Source: Cololabis saira (taxonomy: Eukaryota; Chordata; Actinopteri; Beloniformes; Belonidae). From it: a stretch of 64,000 nt of DNA. The position numbers were made by a program, and so were the translations under genes. Every line of letters starts with the position of its first letter. The stretch's first letter is position 1. Below the pieces are notes generated by a model. The model was given only the letters and a program-made list of their open reading frames with translations. It ran no database searches and was not told the DNA's origin. Shown in pieces: positions 40,245 through 53,488 of this stretch. The stretch is from NCBI RefSeq assembly GCF_033807715.1, contig NC_084592.1, positions 25,746,001 to 25,810,000 of the forward strand, given 5' to 3'.

Positions 40245-41829
40245 AGACTGTGGATATTGTACCTTAATTGTGGGACTACAGCGACTGCTTATTGATGAAA
40301 AAGATTATGTGGACCAAAACAATTTGGCAACTTATGTTTTGTATTTAAATGCTCTTTTTAAATCTACTACATACCCATAACACAATTAGCACGTCACATC
40401 ATCATTTTTTTACCACTTACACTGTATGTGTGTGAGGAAGAAATTGAAGTGAGGCCTCTGGGTTTCTGGCTTAGTTGTAGTGAACCCAAGAGACCAGAAG
40501 GTGGCGAGACTTTACAGTGAATAGTCGCAAAACACCAACTTTAAGTCGGATTCTGCTTTCTAAATTGAGAAGCTTATGACCACAGTGCTATCACCTTTTT
40601 GTTTGTTTGTTTGTTTAAGCCTACCTACTAGTTAAATTTATGAATAAACCTTTACTGAGAATGTTAAGTAATGGCTTCATTCCATGTGTTGCTTAAAGCT
40701 CCTTTGGGCCAGACTAACTGAGATTATCTGTAAATGTAACCACCAGATTTGACACTGGAATTCTGTCTACCTGCCTGATTTTCATCATTTGCTGTTGATT
40801 AAAGCAGTCTTTTTTTCTAAAAACTCTCTCTGGAATTCTACATAAATGCCACTGGATGGAGACAAAGATCTTTTGGGAGCAGAGTAGTGAGAACTGTCTT
40901 GCCTTCACATACACTATCAGTTTTGGTATGTTGCATATAAGACACAATTAGAGCAGTTTTTCCATGATTTTCTAGAGTACAAAGGTATTTACAAGATCCC
41001 TGAGACTTCCCTGTCCATCTCCCTAACTACCTGTAACATATAGGAAATGTTTTACTTCTGAAAACCCTCCAATTAGAGGTGCCCTCGGTCTGACAGACTG
41101 TCAGCCACGAACACGCTAAACTACAGGACATGTCAGGATTCAAGCAAGTCCCTTAATTCATTTCTAGCTATCAGGGGCCATTTCTAGCTGTCACTGGTTT
41201 ATCTTAAAGGGATAAGATATATCCAAGGAAAATAATTAAAAAAAAATACCTGTCCAGTTAAGATTTCCACTGGCCTAAAAAAATATCCTTACGTGAATTA
41301 GAAAATATACTGTACCCTCACTTCATCCTAAAGCGTCAGGGATAATGATAAATCATCTGATCAGCTGTTCTTAAAATCAGTACATTACATATTGCACATT
41401 TTTTATGTATGTGCAATATGTCATATTCACATTTTCTGCTTGATTTTTTTAATTTCATATGAACTCTGGGAAAATAGAGAAGCAGAAAACCAAAGCAGAC
41501 CTTTATTGCTTCCATATAGGTGGTTACGTGTATAGTTAGTCTAAGTGGAAGACATCAAATACAGTTGATTAAATTGTCACTTGCACGTGTGAGCATTTCT
41601 ATGAAAACAGTTTTTTTTGCAGTTTGCTGGTTTAAAGTATTCAGGTATGGGCTAACACAATGCCAAGGAGGAAACACATCAGCCATGGCCTTATCAGCAA
41701 AAACATCTCATGACAGCTACCAATTTGGAAACGGTTTGAAGGCTATTTCCAGACTATTCAGAATCTGTTTATAGTTAGAAAAAATACTCAAAAAGGAAAG
41801 AATATATATATATAAAAAATAATCCATCT

Positions 41830-42420
41830 GTGAGGGCAGTTACCGGTCTACCCAGGGGAGGCCATCTCAGTAAGTTTAACCCAAGCTCACACCATGCAAT
41901 GTTCAGAGAAACAACAAAAACCAGAGCGACATCTCAGACCCTACAGCCCTCAAAAAGCACATTAGCGCCTGACAGTACAATTAGGAAAAAACTGCATAAA
42001 TATGGCTTGTTTGAAACAGTTGCCAGAAGAAATTCTGTCTTCTATAAAAAAAAAAAAGAATATGGTAAAAAGGGTTAAATGCAAGTTGCAACTGAACAAA
42101 CAGCAGCACTTCTGGAGCAATGCCTTTGGACAGATTAGTGGAGATATTTTGGTATAATGCACTGTGCAAAATTTGTCGAAATCCAAACACCTTATAACTG
42201 TCAAATATGATGGAGAAGGGGTGATAAGCTGGGCTTGTTCAGCAGCCATAGGACCTGGGAACCTTGTAGTCATTGAATTGTTTTGTAAATCAAATAATTG
42301 TAGAGTCAAACGTGATGTCGCCTGTCTTCAAGCTATGGCTGGCAATTATCCCAAACACATCAGCAGCTCTGTAAGGAATCAGGAATCAATGTTTTGCAAT
42401 GTAAAATTCCTTTAATAGTC
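41830..42420 (+). pseudogene. Degraded Tc1-like transposase
   Basis: The frame at 41830-42078 reads TGLPRGGHLSKFNPSSHHA and later RKKLHKYGLFETVARRN, matching the DNA-binding linker of Tc1 transposases. 42164-42415 reads NALCKI-like and then TVKYDGEGVISWACSAAIGP, the region before the second catalytic aspartate. There are stops and frameshifts throughout. Terminal repeats were not located. Confidence 0.8.
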
Positions 42421-43839
42421 CAGACCTCAACCTGATTTAGACCGTAAGACAGCTATGCATAAACAAACACCCCCAAACTTTTATTCACTGAAGCATTATT
42501 GTAAAGAGGACTGATTCGAAATTCCTCCCTCATTAGTGTGAGAGACAGATAACCTCATGAAAGAAAACAATTACGATGCTAAAGGTGGTTCAACAAGCTA
42601 CTGAATTTTGGGATTTATTTCCGTTTCGCAAAAGAAATAACAGCACTGTTAGTTTTGTTATTTTTCAATAAACTTAGTGTACTTCCTTTATTTAATTACA
42701 GTTGAATTTAAAAGTTACAGAACTGCACTTTAAAAGTAAGCAGAGTTTTAAAAAGAGCCAAACTGTCCAGAGCCAAAAACGTTTTTTATTTAGTTGAACC
42801 TCTGATTTGCTTAATAGATCTTAGTAAATTTTGCATTTAAAGATACCATCCGCTCATAGAATACATAAAATAATATGCTCCAAATCTGAATTTCTGTGTG
42901 AGATGATTTTTAACAACACAGAACAGAACAAAAGTGATCCTCCTCACCCGGTTTAAAATCTTTGAAGGGGACACACACTGTCCTTTTTGTGTCTTGATGA
43001 AACTCCTGTGGTATGCGTTAGTCAAAGTCTCACAAAGATACAGTGCAACAGCTCAGTTTTCAATTATGTCTTAGAACTGAGGTTTTTGATTTTTTTGGTA
43101 GTGTTTTCAAAACAACTAAAATAAATGTTCAGGAAAGCTTTTTTCCACAAATATGTATTCCTAAAGAATAAATCAATAACCAAAAGACCTGTTCGTACAT
43201 CACTGATTTCTTTGAATGCCTGCTCTCAGGTCCCTGAGAGCAGGGATTTTACGTCCAATTTCTGATTCTCAAAACGTTGCAGTTTTAGAGTGGTGGAGGA
43301 TTGGATGAATCTGGGACTTCAGCACCATGGACAGTGATCTGAAACCAGGGGTGGACAAACGATATTCCTATCTTCAGCACCAGTAGCCTACAATGAAGAG
43401 TTTTTTGCCGACAGTCTTCACAAGGGCGAACTACAAAAAGTATTCAGATAATGGACATGTTGCTGCATCTTTGTGTCTATTTGAGTAAGTAGCTTTTCCC
43501 CTTATGGTGATTGAATGAGAGAACTTGAGTGGGTTAATGCTCGTACACTGAAAAAAATAACATATTTAAATCTGTGATATTAACAATTAAAAATGAAGTT
43601 TGTTCCTTTACATGAATACATAGTTTTGAACTTAATCTGCATTTGTTCAAAAAACAAGACATTTTGCATTTTTTTCCTTAACAAGCAGTATTTATGTAAT
43701 CCCAGGCAATCTTTTCATTTACACACAAACAACAAGCAATTATCTTTAACCTTTAACAATTTTAATCTATTGGGCAGATTGACCAACGTTTAGATGAAAC
43801 ATGCTTTATTTGTTTAAGTAGAACACCACAGTTAAAAAT

Positions 43840-44245
43840 ATCTTGCTTGATCTACTAAAAAAATTAAGGCGACTTTTTCGAATGAGATTTTTATGTAGAT
43901 CAAGAAAGACTAGTCTTTGTATAAACTACTCAATGTTTAGTATGTAAAAAAATCCTTTGCAAGTAAAGTCAACTTAATATTTTCTTCTTTTTTTCCTTTT
44001 TCTTTTTTTTCTTTTTTCTCTTTTTTTCTTCTTTTTTTTCTTTTTTCCCTTTTTTTATTTATTTTTCTTTTCAAAGTCAACTTAATTTTGATAAATAAAG
44101 TAAACTTAACACAATTAAGTTGACTGTACTTGCAAAATGTATTATTTACATACATAAAATTAAGTAGTTTATACAAAGACTAGTCTTTCTTGATCTACAT
44201 AATAATCTCATGCAAAAAGTTGACTTATTTTTTATCAAGCACAAT
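43840..44245. repeat. Foldback (inverted-repeat) element
   Basis: Arms of roughly 120-130 bp face each other around a T-rich (TTTTCTTTTTTCC) spacer at 43980-44070. The best part, 34 bases at about 43895-43930 (GTAGATCAAGAAAGACTAGT...), is an exact inverse of about 44163-44197. Outer parts diverge. It probably derives from a MITE. Confidence 0.85.
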
Positions 44246-44589
44246 ATTTGTATCAGTGCAGTTGAGCAAGTAAACTGAACAAGCTATGCGGCCCCAGCAT
44301 CTTCACCATAACCACAGAACAGCAGGTCTCCTGACTCTCACATCAGGACGACGCCGGTGTCGGCGGGGCGAAACGGGGACCTGAACAGCATCATAAATCA
44401 GGCCTGAAATGTAAACTGGCAAACTAAAGGTTTCTTCCACCGCAGATATGATATTGTGATATTACAAAGCTTTTCCGGAGAGGTTGTGCGTCATGCCACT
44501 CTCTATTAGGTGCTATTTTCGTTTTACCCTGGAAGACATTCATCCAGCATCTACCCACCCTGACAGCGGCCAATAAACCCACCACTCCC

Positions 44590-44690
44590 ATTCATCTCCA
44601 CCCTCCTCCCTCCACCCCTCCATCCCTCCACCCTCCATCCCTCCATCCCTCCATCCTCCACCCACCTCCTCCCCTCAATCCCCCCCTACG
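44590..44690. repeat. C-rich minisatellite (CCCTCCATCCCTCCA)
   Basis: Irregular tandem repetition of CCCTCCACCCTCCATCCCTC-like words; one strand is almost pure pyrimidine. Confidence 0.85.
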
Positions 44691-46243
44691 CTTCTCCTGC
44701 CGACCAGCAGATGTGACATAAAAAAGCAACATAGGAGAATTGTGTTTGGTCTTCGAGGAAAGCTTGCTCAGTGGGACATTTTTATTTAAAACAGCACACT
44801 TAAACACACTTTTTTTTTTTGATATTCACTTTTTAGGGAGTCGTTTGCTGATCTGTGTAGACCTGGTTCTTCTAATGAAAGGTAAGACGTCACCAGTTTT
44901 TGGATCATTTCTTGTACCTTAAGGCAGACTATAACTGCGTTTGACGACCGTGACAGATAATTTAAAAGGGAAATCAATACCGACTTATTGGAACTATGGT
45001 GTCACCGCAAAGAGAAGCCGTGAAAATGGTTTCATGCAGCACATCGGACCCAAACCGATGCGCGCTTTCGGATACTTTTTATGACGGCGCTTCGCGTTTG
45101 GAACAGCACCGATGGACTTTTACGCGCGGTTGCTAAGCGATTAACATCAATTGAACAAACTGAGACAAGTTATAGATTTTTTCATATGCATTTTTTTAAA
45201 TATAAAACAGCTTGAAGACATAGCTCAAATAAACTGGCACAAAAGTATGGAAGAGAATCTTGTGACGTTGCAAAGAAAGGCGCGCGTAAAATATGACCAG
45301 CTGCCCCGAAAGCTTTACAGCAAGTGCAGCAACGTCAGTGTGTGACTTTCTCCTCTTCTCTTCTCTTCTGTCTGGGTCTGGATGAGCGAATAGTCTCATA
45401 TCCTATCCACCCATTTCCACAAGCGATGGAGTTTGTACTTCCTTCTTTCTTTAAGTGCGCAAATTGGACACGGTAGGATAACCATGGTCTTGATGACTAT
45501 TTCACTTTTATCACTTTATTCCATTTTTACATTTGTGCTCAGTTTATAGCCTCCTATAGTATTCTTAAGTATTAGGCACCCCTGGTGTAGCTATTGTAAA
45601 ACATTTTAATGACATGCGTTTTGCTATCCATATTTATTTTCTATGTTTTATTCAGGAAACAAAGGGAGACAAAAAACAGGAACTGTCTATACACCGAAAC
45701 AGAATGGAATCCTTTCAACTATGGCAAAAATCTGCATGTGGCAGTCTCAATAAAATGACTTAAATCTGTTTTTGGAGTGAGGTCACGGTGACATTTGCTT
45801 GCAGTGTAATTGTGTAGATTTATCTTGTTAGAGTTCAACCGATATGGGTTTTTTTCTCTGACTGATGATGATTATTCTTAAAAAATGGTCTATGACTGAA
45901 AACCACATTTTAATTGATGTCCATTTAAACTAACTTTTATAAGACATGAAGGCTTGGGGTTGATATAATGTCTGAATTGTATAATTTTATATTGAAAACT
46001 ATTTATATTATATAGGCTGTGGTTTTGCCTCTTTAAACAGAAAATAAGTGAAATTTGTGCTTTGTATAAAAATTGATTAATAAATAAAATAAACAATTTT
46101 TTGGTATTCTTTAGTTACTTTATTTTTGATTTTGAAAAAAGATTAAAAGAAATGTATCCCTGTCTTTCCTCAGTTTTCTCCATGAGTTTCCAGTCTGCGT
46201 CCAGTAGTTCTTGATCTCGGAGGGAAGGAAGGACGAGAGGAAG
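44691..46243 (+). other. slc5a7: SLC5A7 5' region
   Basis: No coding exon is recognised before the ATG at 46244. A CTTTCCTCAG acceptor at 46164-46173 suggests that the coding exon begins with a short 5' UTR portion and that an upstream noncoding exon exists. A short isolated frame (44996-45136, 46 codons, starting MVSPQREAVKM) is probably part of such an untranslated leader. Confidence 0.3.
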
Positions 46244-49200
46244 ATGGCGATCCACGCCGAGGGTATCGTGGCTATCGTGCTCTTCTATGTCCTGATTCTT
46301 TTCGTGGGCATCTGGGCTGCGTGGAAGAATAAGAACTCTGGGGTTGGCGAAGGCATAGATCGGAGCGAGAGTATTATGGTCGGGGGAAGGGACATAGGGT
46401 TGTTCGTTGGGGGATTCACAATGACCGGTGAGTTGTTTTGTGGACATCTGCCTGTCAGACATTCTGTCAAGTAGGCATTTCCATTGTACACAACAGTCGT
46501 TTTAATTTTTTAAAACGACTTTCTAAATAAAATCAGTTGGCTATATTTTGAAAACAGGAGAGTCTGCGGTTTTTTTCACTTAAATAATATTTTCCTTTTC
46601 GTCTTTCTCAGCCACCTGGGTGGGTGGAGGTTACATCAATGGAACAGCAGAATATGTCTACCTGCCAGACTACGGGCTGGCCTGGGCACAGGCACCCTTT
46701 GGTTATGCTCTCAGCTTGGTTGTAGGTAAGCTCAGTGTTTTTGCATGTGTTGTGATTTTTTTAAAGAAAATTGCATTAACAAAATATAGACAAAGATTGA
46801 AGGGGACTGCTGTGACTTATCAGCAGAACTTGGGTATGGAAGTTCAAACCCTTTAAAATGATCCGTGTGGATGTATTTAACTGTTATCATTTAAGAAGAC
46901 AACAAAGTTCAAATTCAAAGAGAGGTAGCAAAATCACCTTTTGCTTTTGAAACCTCTTTTTCTTTTTACTGTAAGGCACTATGTCGCAAATAGGCAAGCT
47001 GACCACATTATTTCAGTCAGTCGGCTATTTCAAGTTAGCTGATTTGGCATATATTAATTGCTAATTAGGACTACTTTACATTTGTTTCTGTCAAAATCTG
47101 TCAAAACATCAAAATTTCAAGTGTTGTGACATCCAAAACAGTTCAGCCAGATCTGGGGGGGGTTGTACCTGTTGAAGTGGAGCAGGCCTGCAGGCATTGC
47201 AGGCTAATTTACTGCAGATCCCAGGAGACTTCCAGGTGGAAGAGTTCTGAAATGATCCAACATGGCTCCAAGCTCCTTCAGCTGATTCACACCAGAGGAG
47301 CTGCAGGCAGACATTTACAAGTGGACCTCCCATTTCAAAAGTCGTCTTGGTGGTGACATCAGAAATCGCTGCTGCAATTAGCTCAGTACTGCTAACACAA
47401 GCTGCCTGCTGCTCAACTGAACTTTATGGGAAAGCTTAGGTTCACCAGAACAGCGCATCAGTTGTTGGAAGAAGAACAGGGTCATTGTACACATGGAAAC
47501 AACACCCTTAGTTACAGTTCTATTTGTTTGAATTTTATAAAAGGGCTTGTTAATGGTATTTTTCCACCTTGCATTCATGTCTGGCCTCATCAGGTGGTCT
47601 TTTCTTTGCCAAACCCATGCGATCGCGTGGATATGTCACCATGCTGGACCCCTTCCAGCAACTATATGGCAAAAGGATGGGGGGTCTACTCTTCATTCCG
47701 GCACTCATGGGAGAAATCTTCTGGTCTGCAGCCATTTTGTCTGCTTTGGGTAGGTCATCATCGAGTGCGGTCATGATAACGTTTTCTTTGAAAGTTTTTT
47801 CAGATTTCACTACAGATTCTTCACCTAAATCTTGAATGGTTGTAATACCGTACAGGTGCTACTCTCAGTGTGATTGTGGACATAAACATCAACATCTCAG
47901 TGGTGATCTCAGCACTGATAGCTATCTTCTACACTCTTGTTGGAGGACTTTACTCTGTTGCCTACACAGATGTGGTCCAGCTGTTCTGTATTTTTGTGGG
48001 CTTGGTGAGTATGCAGAAAAATTCATCTTAGTAGTGTCAACAGATGACAAAAAAGCTTGCAGCTAATATGCCGTTGTCAAAGTATAATTTTATTTGGTAA
48101 TATCTGCGCTTTTCATCAGTGGATCAGTGTGCCTTTTGCACTCTACCATCCTGCCGTGTCAGACATCACCATTTCAGCCAAGGAAGAAATCTATCAGTCT
48201 CCTTGGCTGGGAAAAATTGAACCTGAAGACAAATGGCTCTGGGCAGACAACTTCTTTTTGCTGGTAAGCTGTAAACCCATTACAAGATTCATCATGACAG
48301 TTTATTAGTGTAAAATAGGATCCAGATGGATAAAACCCTCAGTCCAGCAGGTGCATTCTCTCATTTAGGCTGCAGCAAAAGCAAAAGTTATTCTACTTGG
48401 TGTAGGTCTGCAAAGATTTTTTTTTTCTCCAGATATCTGACTGTAATGCATTGACTTAAAGTCTGTATTCACTATGGTGTTTCTTCTTCTAGATGCTGGG
48501 GGGGATTCCCTGGCAGGTTTATTTTCAGCGGGTTCTCTCTGCCTCTTCAGCTACCTACGCTCAGGTTCTCTCCTTTATTGCGGCCTTCGGTTGCTTGGTC
48601 ATGGCAGTTCCATCAGTTCTCATTGGAGCTATAGGCGCTTCCACAGGTAAATACACACATGCATACACACAGGAGAGATTTTCAATCACTACAATTAGAT
48701 ATTAACCAGCAATAAATGATAGTAGTTGAATAATAAGCTATTGAACAAACAGCACTACAAGTGCATTAAGAGGCATATGCGTACAAAAAGAAGCAGTGAT
48801 GTGGAACCTGAGAATATGTTTGTAGGAATTACCAATATGTTGTGTCCACAATCATTACTATTACTATTGCATTACTATTTAGTAACCATGTAGGAGAGTT
48901 CTACATAGGGAACAATGACATGAGCTCATCAGCAAAATAACCTTCAGATCCTACTATTGTAATTTTGACTTACTGTTGTCTAGGTGAAACTAAAAAACAT
49001 GCTAATGCTGTGACCATTGGTTGTACACAAGGGGCAACTACCGGTCTTGAATTATAGAATAGAATAGAGTAACCTTTATTCGTCCCGCAAGGGGAAATTT
49101 GCACGGTTTACAGTAGCAAAGGCCATAGCAGAAATCAAGAGCACTCGCTTGAATAATAAGATAGAATAGAATAAAAACAGAGAGGCACGGTATAAAAAGG

Positions 49201-52200
49201 AAAAAAGGGACAGACTGTAAATTAAACTGTTCACATTTTAACTATATTATAATAGAGAAAAAAACTACACACTGTAATAATTATTTACACATTGTTTGAC
49301 CCATGTATTGCACTTGGGAATATTCCACATATAGTTAAATAAAATTAAATTAAATTGTTTAAATTGTATTTTGTGTGATCTACTCCAAGCAGCAGCAGCG
49401 CTGGTTGTAAAGTCCCCCAACAGTAGGAAGGAAAGACCTGCGGTAGTGTTCCTTCACACACTTAGTAGATGGTGCAGTCTGCCACTAAGATGTTACCTTA
49501 GCTAACAAGCTAGCCAACTTATGAGGCCAATCAAGGAAGTTGGAATATGTGTAGTTCTACCAATGACGACTGCTTCCATACTTGGGTACATTTTTTGGAA
49601 AAGCTGAAAAGCCAGCTGGAGATCTGCAGGTTTTGAAGCTGCAGCCACATCGGGTACATGCCCGGCCCTTCCCAAAACATGGACTAAAGATTCTAACACA
49701 CGAGTCGGGGGCTGATCAGACGTCACTGATGAAGTTACATCTAAAACCAGATTCAATGGGAAAACATATTCAGAATGAATTTTAAGGAAACAAGACATGG
49801 CCTGAGCTAAGCTAAGCTACAATAGCTATCTTGTGGTAACTGAGGTGAGGGTGTGTACCTATCAATTGACAAACTTGTTCTACCCATTTTCCGATATTTG
49901 GATTCCAAATATTCCGCTAGCCAGAATCAGATCGCAGGAGCAGTAGCCTAAGCAAGGAAGTGCAGCCTTCCCTTTCCCTAGCCACTTTGTCCAGCTAATC
50001 TGGGGGTATCCCAGGGGGTTTCCAGGGCTGCTGACGGACATACAGTAGCATGTTCCAGCATCTCTTGGGTCTTCCCTGGGGTCCAATCCCAGTGGGAAAT
50101 GCCCAGAAAACCTCACCAGGGAGGCATCAAGGAGGGGCATCCTCACCATGCCTCACTCACCTCATTTGGCTCCTCTCAACATGGGGGAGCAGCAGCTCCA
50201 CTCTGAGCCTCTCCCGATTGACTGAGCTTCTCACCCTCTCTCTAAGCTCAGACACTCTGCAAAGGAAACTCATTTCCGCTGCTTGTATCCGTGATCTTGT
50301 TCTTTCGGTCACTACCCACAGCTTGTGACCATAGTTGAGGGTAGGAACGTAAACCAGCTGGTAAATCAAGAGCTTCACCTTTCATCTCAGCTCCTTCTTC
50401 ACCATGACAGACCGGTGCAGCGCCCCGTATTACTGCATACACTGCACTGATCAACCTATCAATCTCCAGCTCCATTCAGTAGACCCTGAGATAGTTGAAC
50501 TCCTCCACTTGGGACAGGATCTGATACCAGACCCAGAGAGGGCACTCCACCCTTATCAGATACTTACACCCCTATCTCATATTTATATCCTTATTCTTTA
50601 TCATTTTGTTTTTCATGCAATGCAGAGAGCTTACTTATTTGTTAATCTGATGATGACCTGACCCTACTCAGCACAGAATATTATAGTATCACCTTGTCTG
50701 GGAGAATGGTTGTCAGAAGTGTCTCATCTCTGCTATTTTTTAGACTTTCTCTGTTAAAAGCTTTGGTCATTCTCTGCTTTTAGTCAGACTCCATCACTCT
50801 GCGAGACTGCTTCATGCTTTCAGAATCTCTCCATTCATAATTTGTACAAATGCTAATGCTCTGCAGCATGCCATTTTAAAGATTACCAGTGTTTGTTGTT
50901 AGAAAAGCCACAGAGTTTTCCTAACCATAACCTAATCCTCAACTTAAACGAAGTAATGTTTGGAATTCCAAAGAATGACGAATCAGTATCTGAAGCAAAA
51001 AAGACATTTGAAAGAAAAGTTACTCTATAACATCAGCAAGTGGTACAGGACATGAACTCAGTTATTGTGCTTCACGTTGATGTGTACAGTATGTCGCTCC
51101 ATCACTCATCCCCTCAGAACTTACAGTAAAACTTTGTCTCTATCTGCTGCAAAAGTTCTCTGATCAGTTGTGAGTTTTATGAGTTGTGAGTTAATAATTA
51201 TATCATTTAGCGTAAGAAATAGTGAAGCAAAGCCTGTAATGCATAAATTGTTATGCCTATCACACATTTTGATGAAATTGGTTACTAATGTTTGATGCCA
51301 ATACATTTGAAGCACAACGGCACCCAGAGACTGGAGACTGGAATGTCCACCAACTACAAAGTAATGCATAATGTGGACCTGGCTTTATGCAGACAAACAA
51401 CACTGTATATGGACTGCAGCTGGAACTGTTCAAATAACCATAATCAAATCAGATACTAATCCATCAATGATGTGCAGGGACACACTGACTGAACAATTAA
51501 TGAAACATTACAAGAATCTGATCCTTTATTTAAACTGGAAGATCTGATCAAAGACAGCGATGTGTAGCTGGAGGGGAAACAGCAAACGGATCTGAACACG
51601 ATGGGCTGAGGAGAGAGTCGTCAGATCACGTCTAGTCAGTGAATATTACATCTGAAGAGGAACTAATTAATCAAATCCTGCTGAAGCTGTTGCATTTATA
51701 ACCAGTGATAATAAACTGCTGTTTATGAGCATGTAGGGAATGGAAAAGCAAGACACAGACTGTGGGCTTCTAGAGGAGGAGAAGCGGGAGTAAACATGGC
51801 AGAACACTGGAAGGCTGTCAAAGAGGGTTACAGGGAATGGAGAGACTGGAAAAAAAAGATTTGTTCCTGGGATAGTTGGAACAACAAAGTTTACTCCTTC
51901 AATTGCTGGATATACTTTAGTTAAGAACAATGAAAGTAATATTTTGTAACTAGATCTATCTTGATCTAAAATGACTTTTGCCATGAGGTATGACTCACCG
52001 AATGCTTGACAAGCTGCAATAAAGATTTTTTTATTAACATTGCATATATTTACCATTTATATCAACACATTTGCAAATATTGAGGTGTTTAAAAAAAAAA
52101 AGTCACCCACATCTGCATGTGTCGTCAACAACTTCCTGCTGATATTAACCATGATAAGTATTACGTAACATTTATGTTTCAGCTTGGCCAACATTGTATT

Positions 52201-53456
52201 TTAGTATTCCTAATTAAAGCAACAGCAAAGTATTAGTTTGATAATCTCTTCTCTGTTTCAGCACACAGACACATAAAATCTCCCTGCTTCTTGGCAACTA
52301 AAACACATATCCACAGGGGCCTTCATAAGAATCCATCAAAACAAAGTCTTGGCTGAAAAGCTAATGGATCTTTACAAAAACTGTAATTCTGTTTCAGTCC
52401 CTTCAGAATAATGAAGTCTACCACCTTTAGGTTTTGCTTTGCAGTCCCAGAAGCTCAGAGGGCTAAAAAAGTAGTTAGTTAAAAACTCAAGCCTACAGAG
52501 ATGTTGGGGTTTCCATAATCATTGTTTTTTATTTTTAAGAATAATCTTTATTTTTTCACTAAATATCTCACAAAACACACTGAAATTACTCCCCTGCATT
52601 TCTGTAACCACTAGGCAAACATACCCCGATTCTAGCATGTCTATCAACCTTACGAAGTCTCATCAGACATGAAATAACAAGTTTTTTTTCAAAAAGGTTT
52701 TTAAAATATTTATACCAATCTTTCATGAAACTTAAAGGCATTCTCCTTGATTCTCCCTGAGCTAGCAATAATTTTGAAAGAAGCACCTCTAAGCCCCCCC
52801 CATTCGGTCCGAATGATACGGATTGGTCCAGGTCCAGGAAGGGAAAGAACCAATCAGATGTCTTCATTTTAAACCACGCCCCCCCGCCCTGTCCCATGCG
52901 CGCACTCACTTCCAGCCCGACGTGTCCACTTCCCACGGGTCCTCCTGGGCTCACAGTGTCCCAGTGTAACCCCCTCCCTCCCTCCCTTCTGCCACGGACC
53001 CCAGTATATAGTTATTATGTAGTTATATCCAGATCAGCTCGGTCCCCGCCCCGCTGTGTGTGACCGGGGAGCGGGAGCCGTTAGTCTGCTGCTACTGCAG
53101 AGGCTGCTGCTGCTGCTCTCTGCAGCAGCAGCAGCAGCAGCAGCGAGCGGGGACACGTGAACAGCCGCAGCCGTGAAAAGCTGCAGGAGCTCCGGCTCGG
53201 AAGCTGTATGGGGTCCGTGGGGATGTAGGCGTCTCACGGCGAGAGCGGAGAGCGCCGGTGCACGGCACGGCAGCGCGCTGCGGGTACGGCGTAGCCGTGG
53301 CTTTAGAGCCTGCAGCGCACCGCAGCCGTGCACCGCAGCCGTGCACCGCAGCCGTGCACCGCAGCCGTGCACCGCAGCCGTGCACCGCAGCCGTGCGCTC
53401 TCCGCTCTCGCCGTGAGACGCCGGTGGGCACGATGCACGGTGCACAGCCCCCCCCT

Positions 53457-53488
<32 letters not shown>

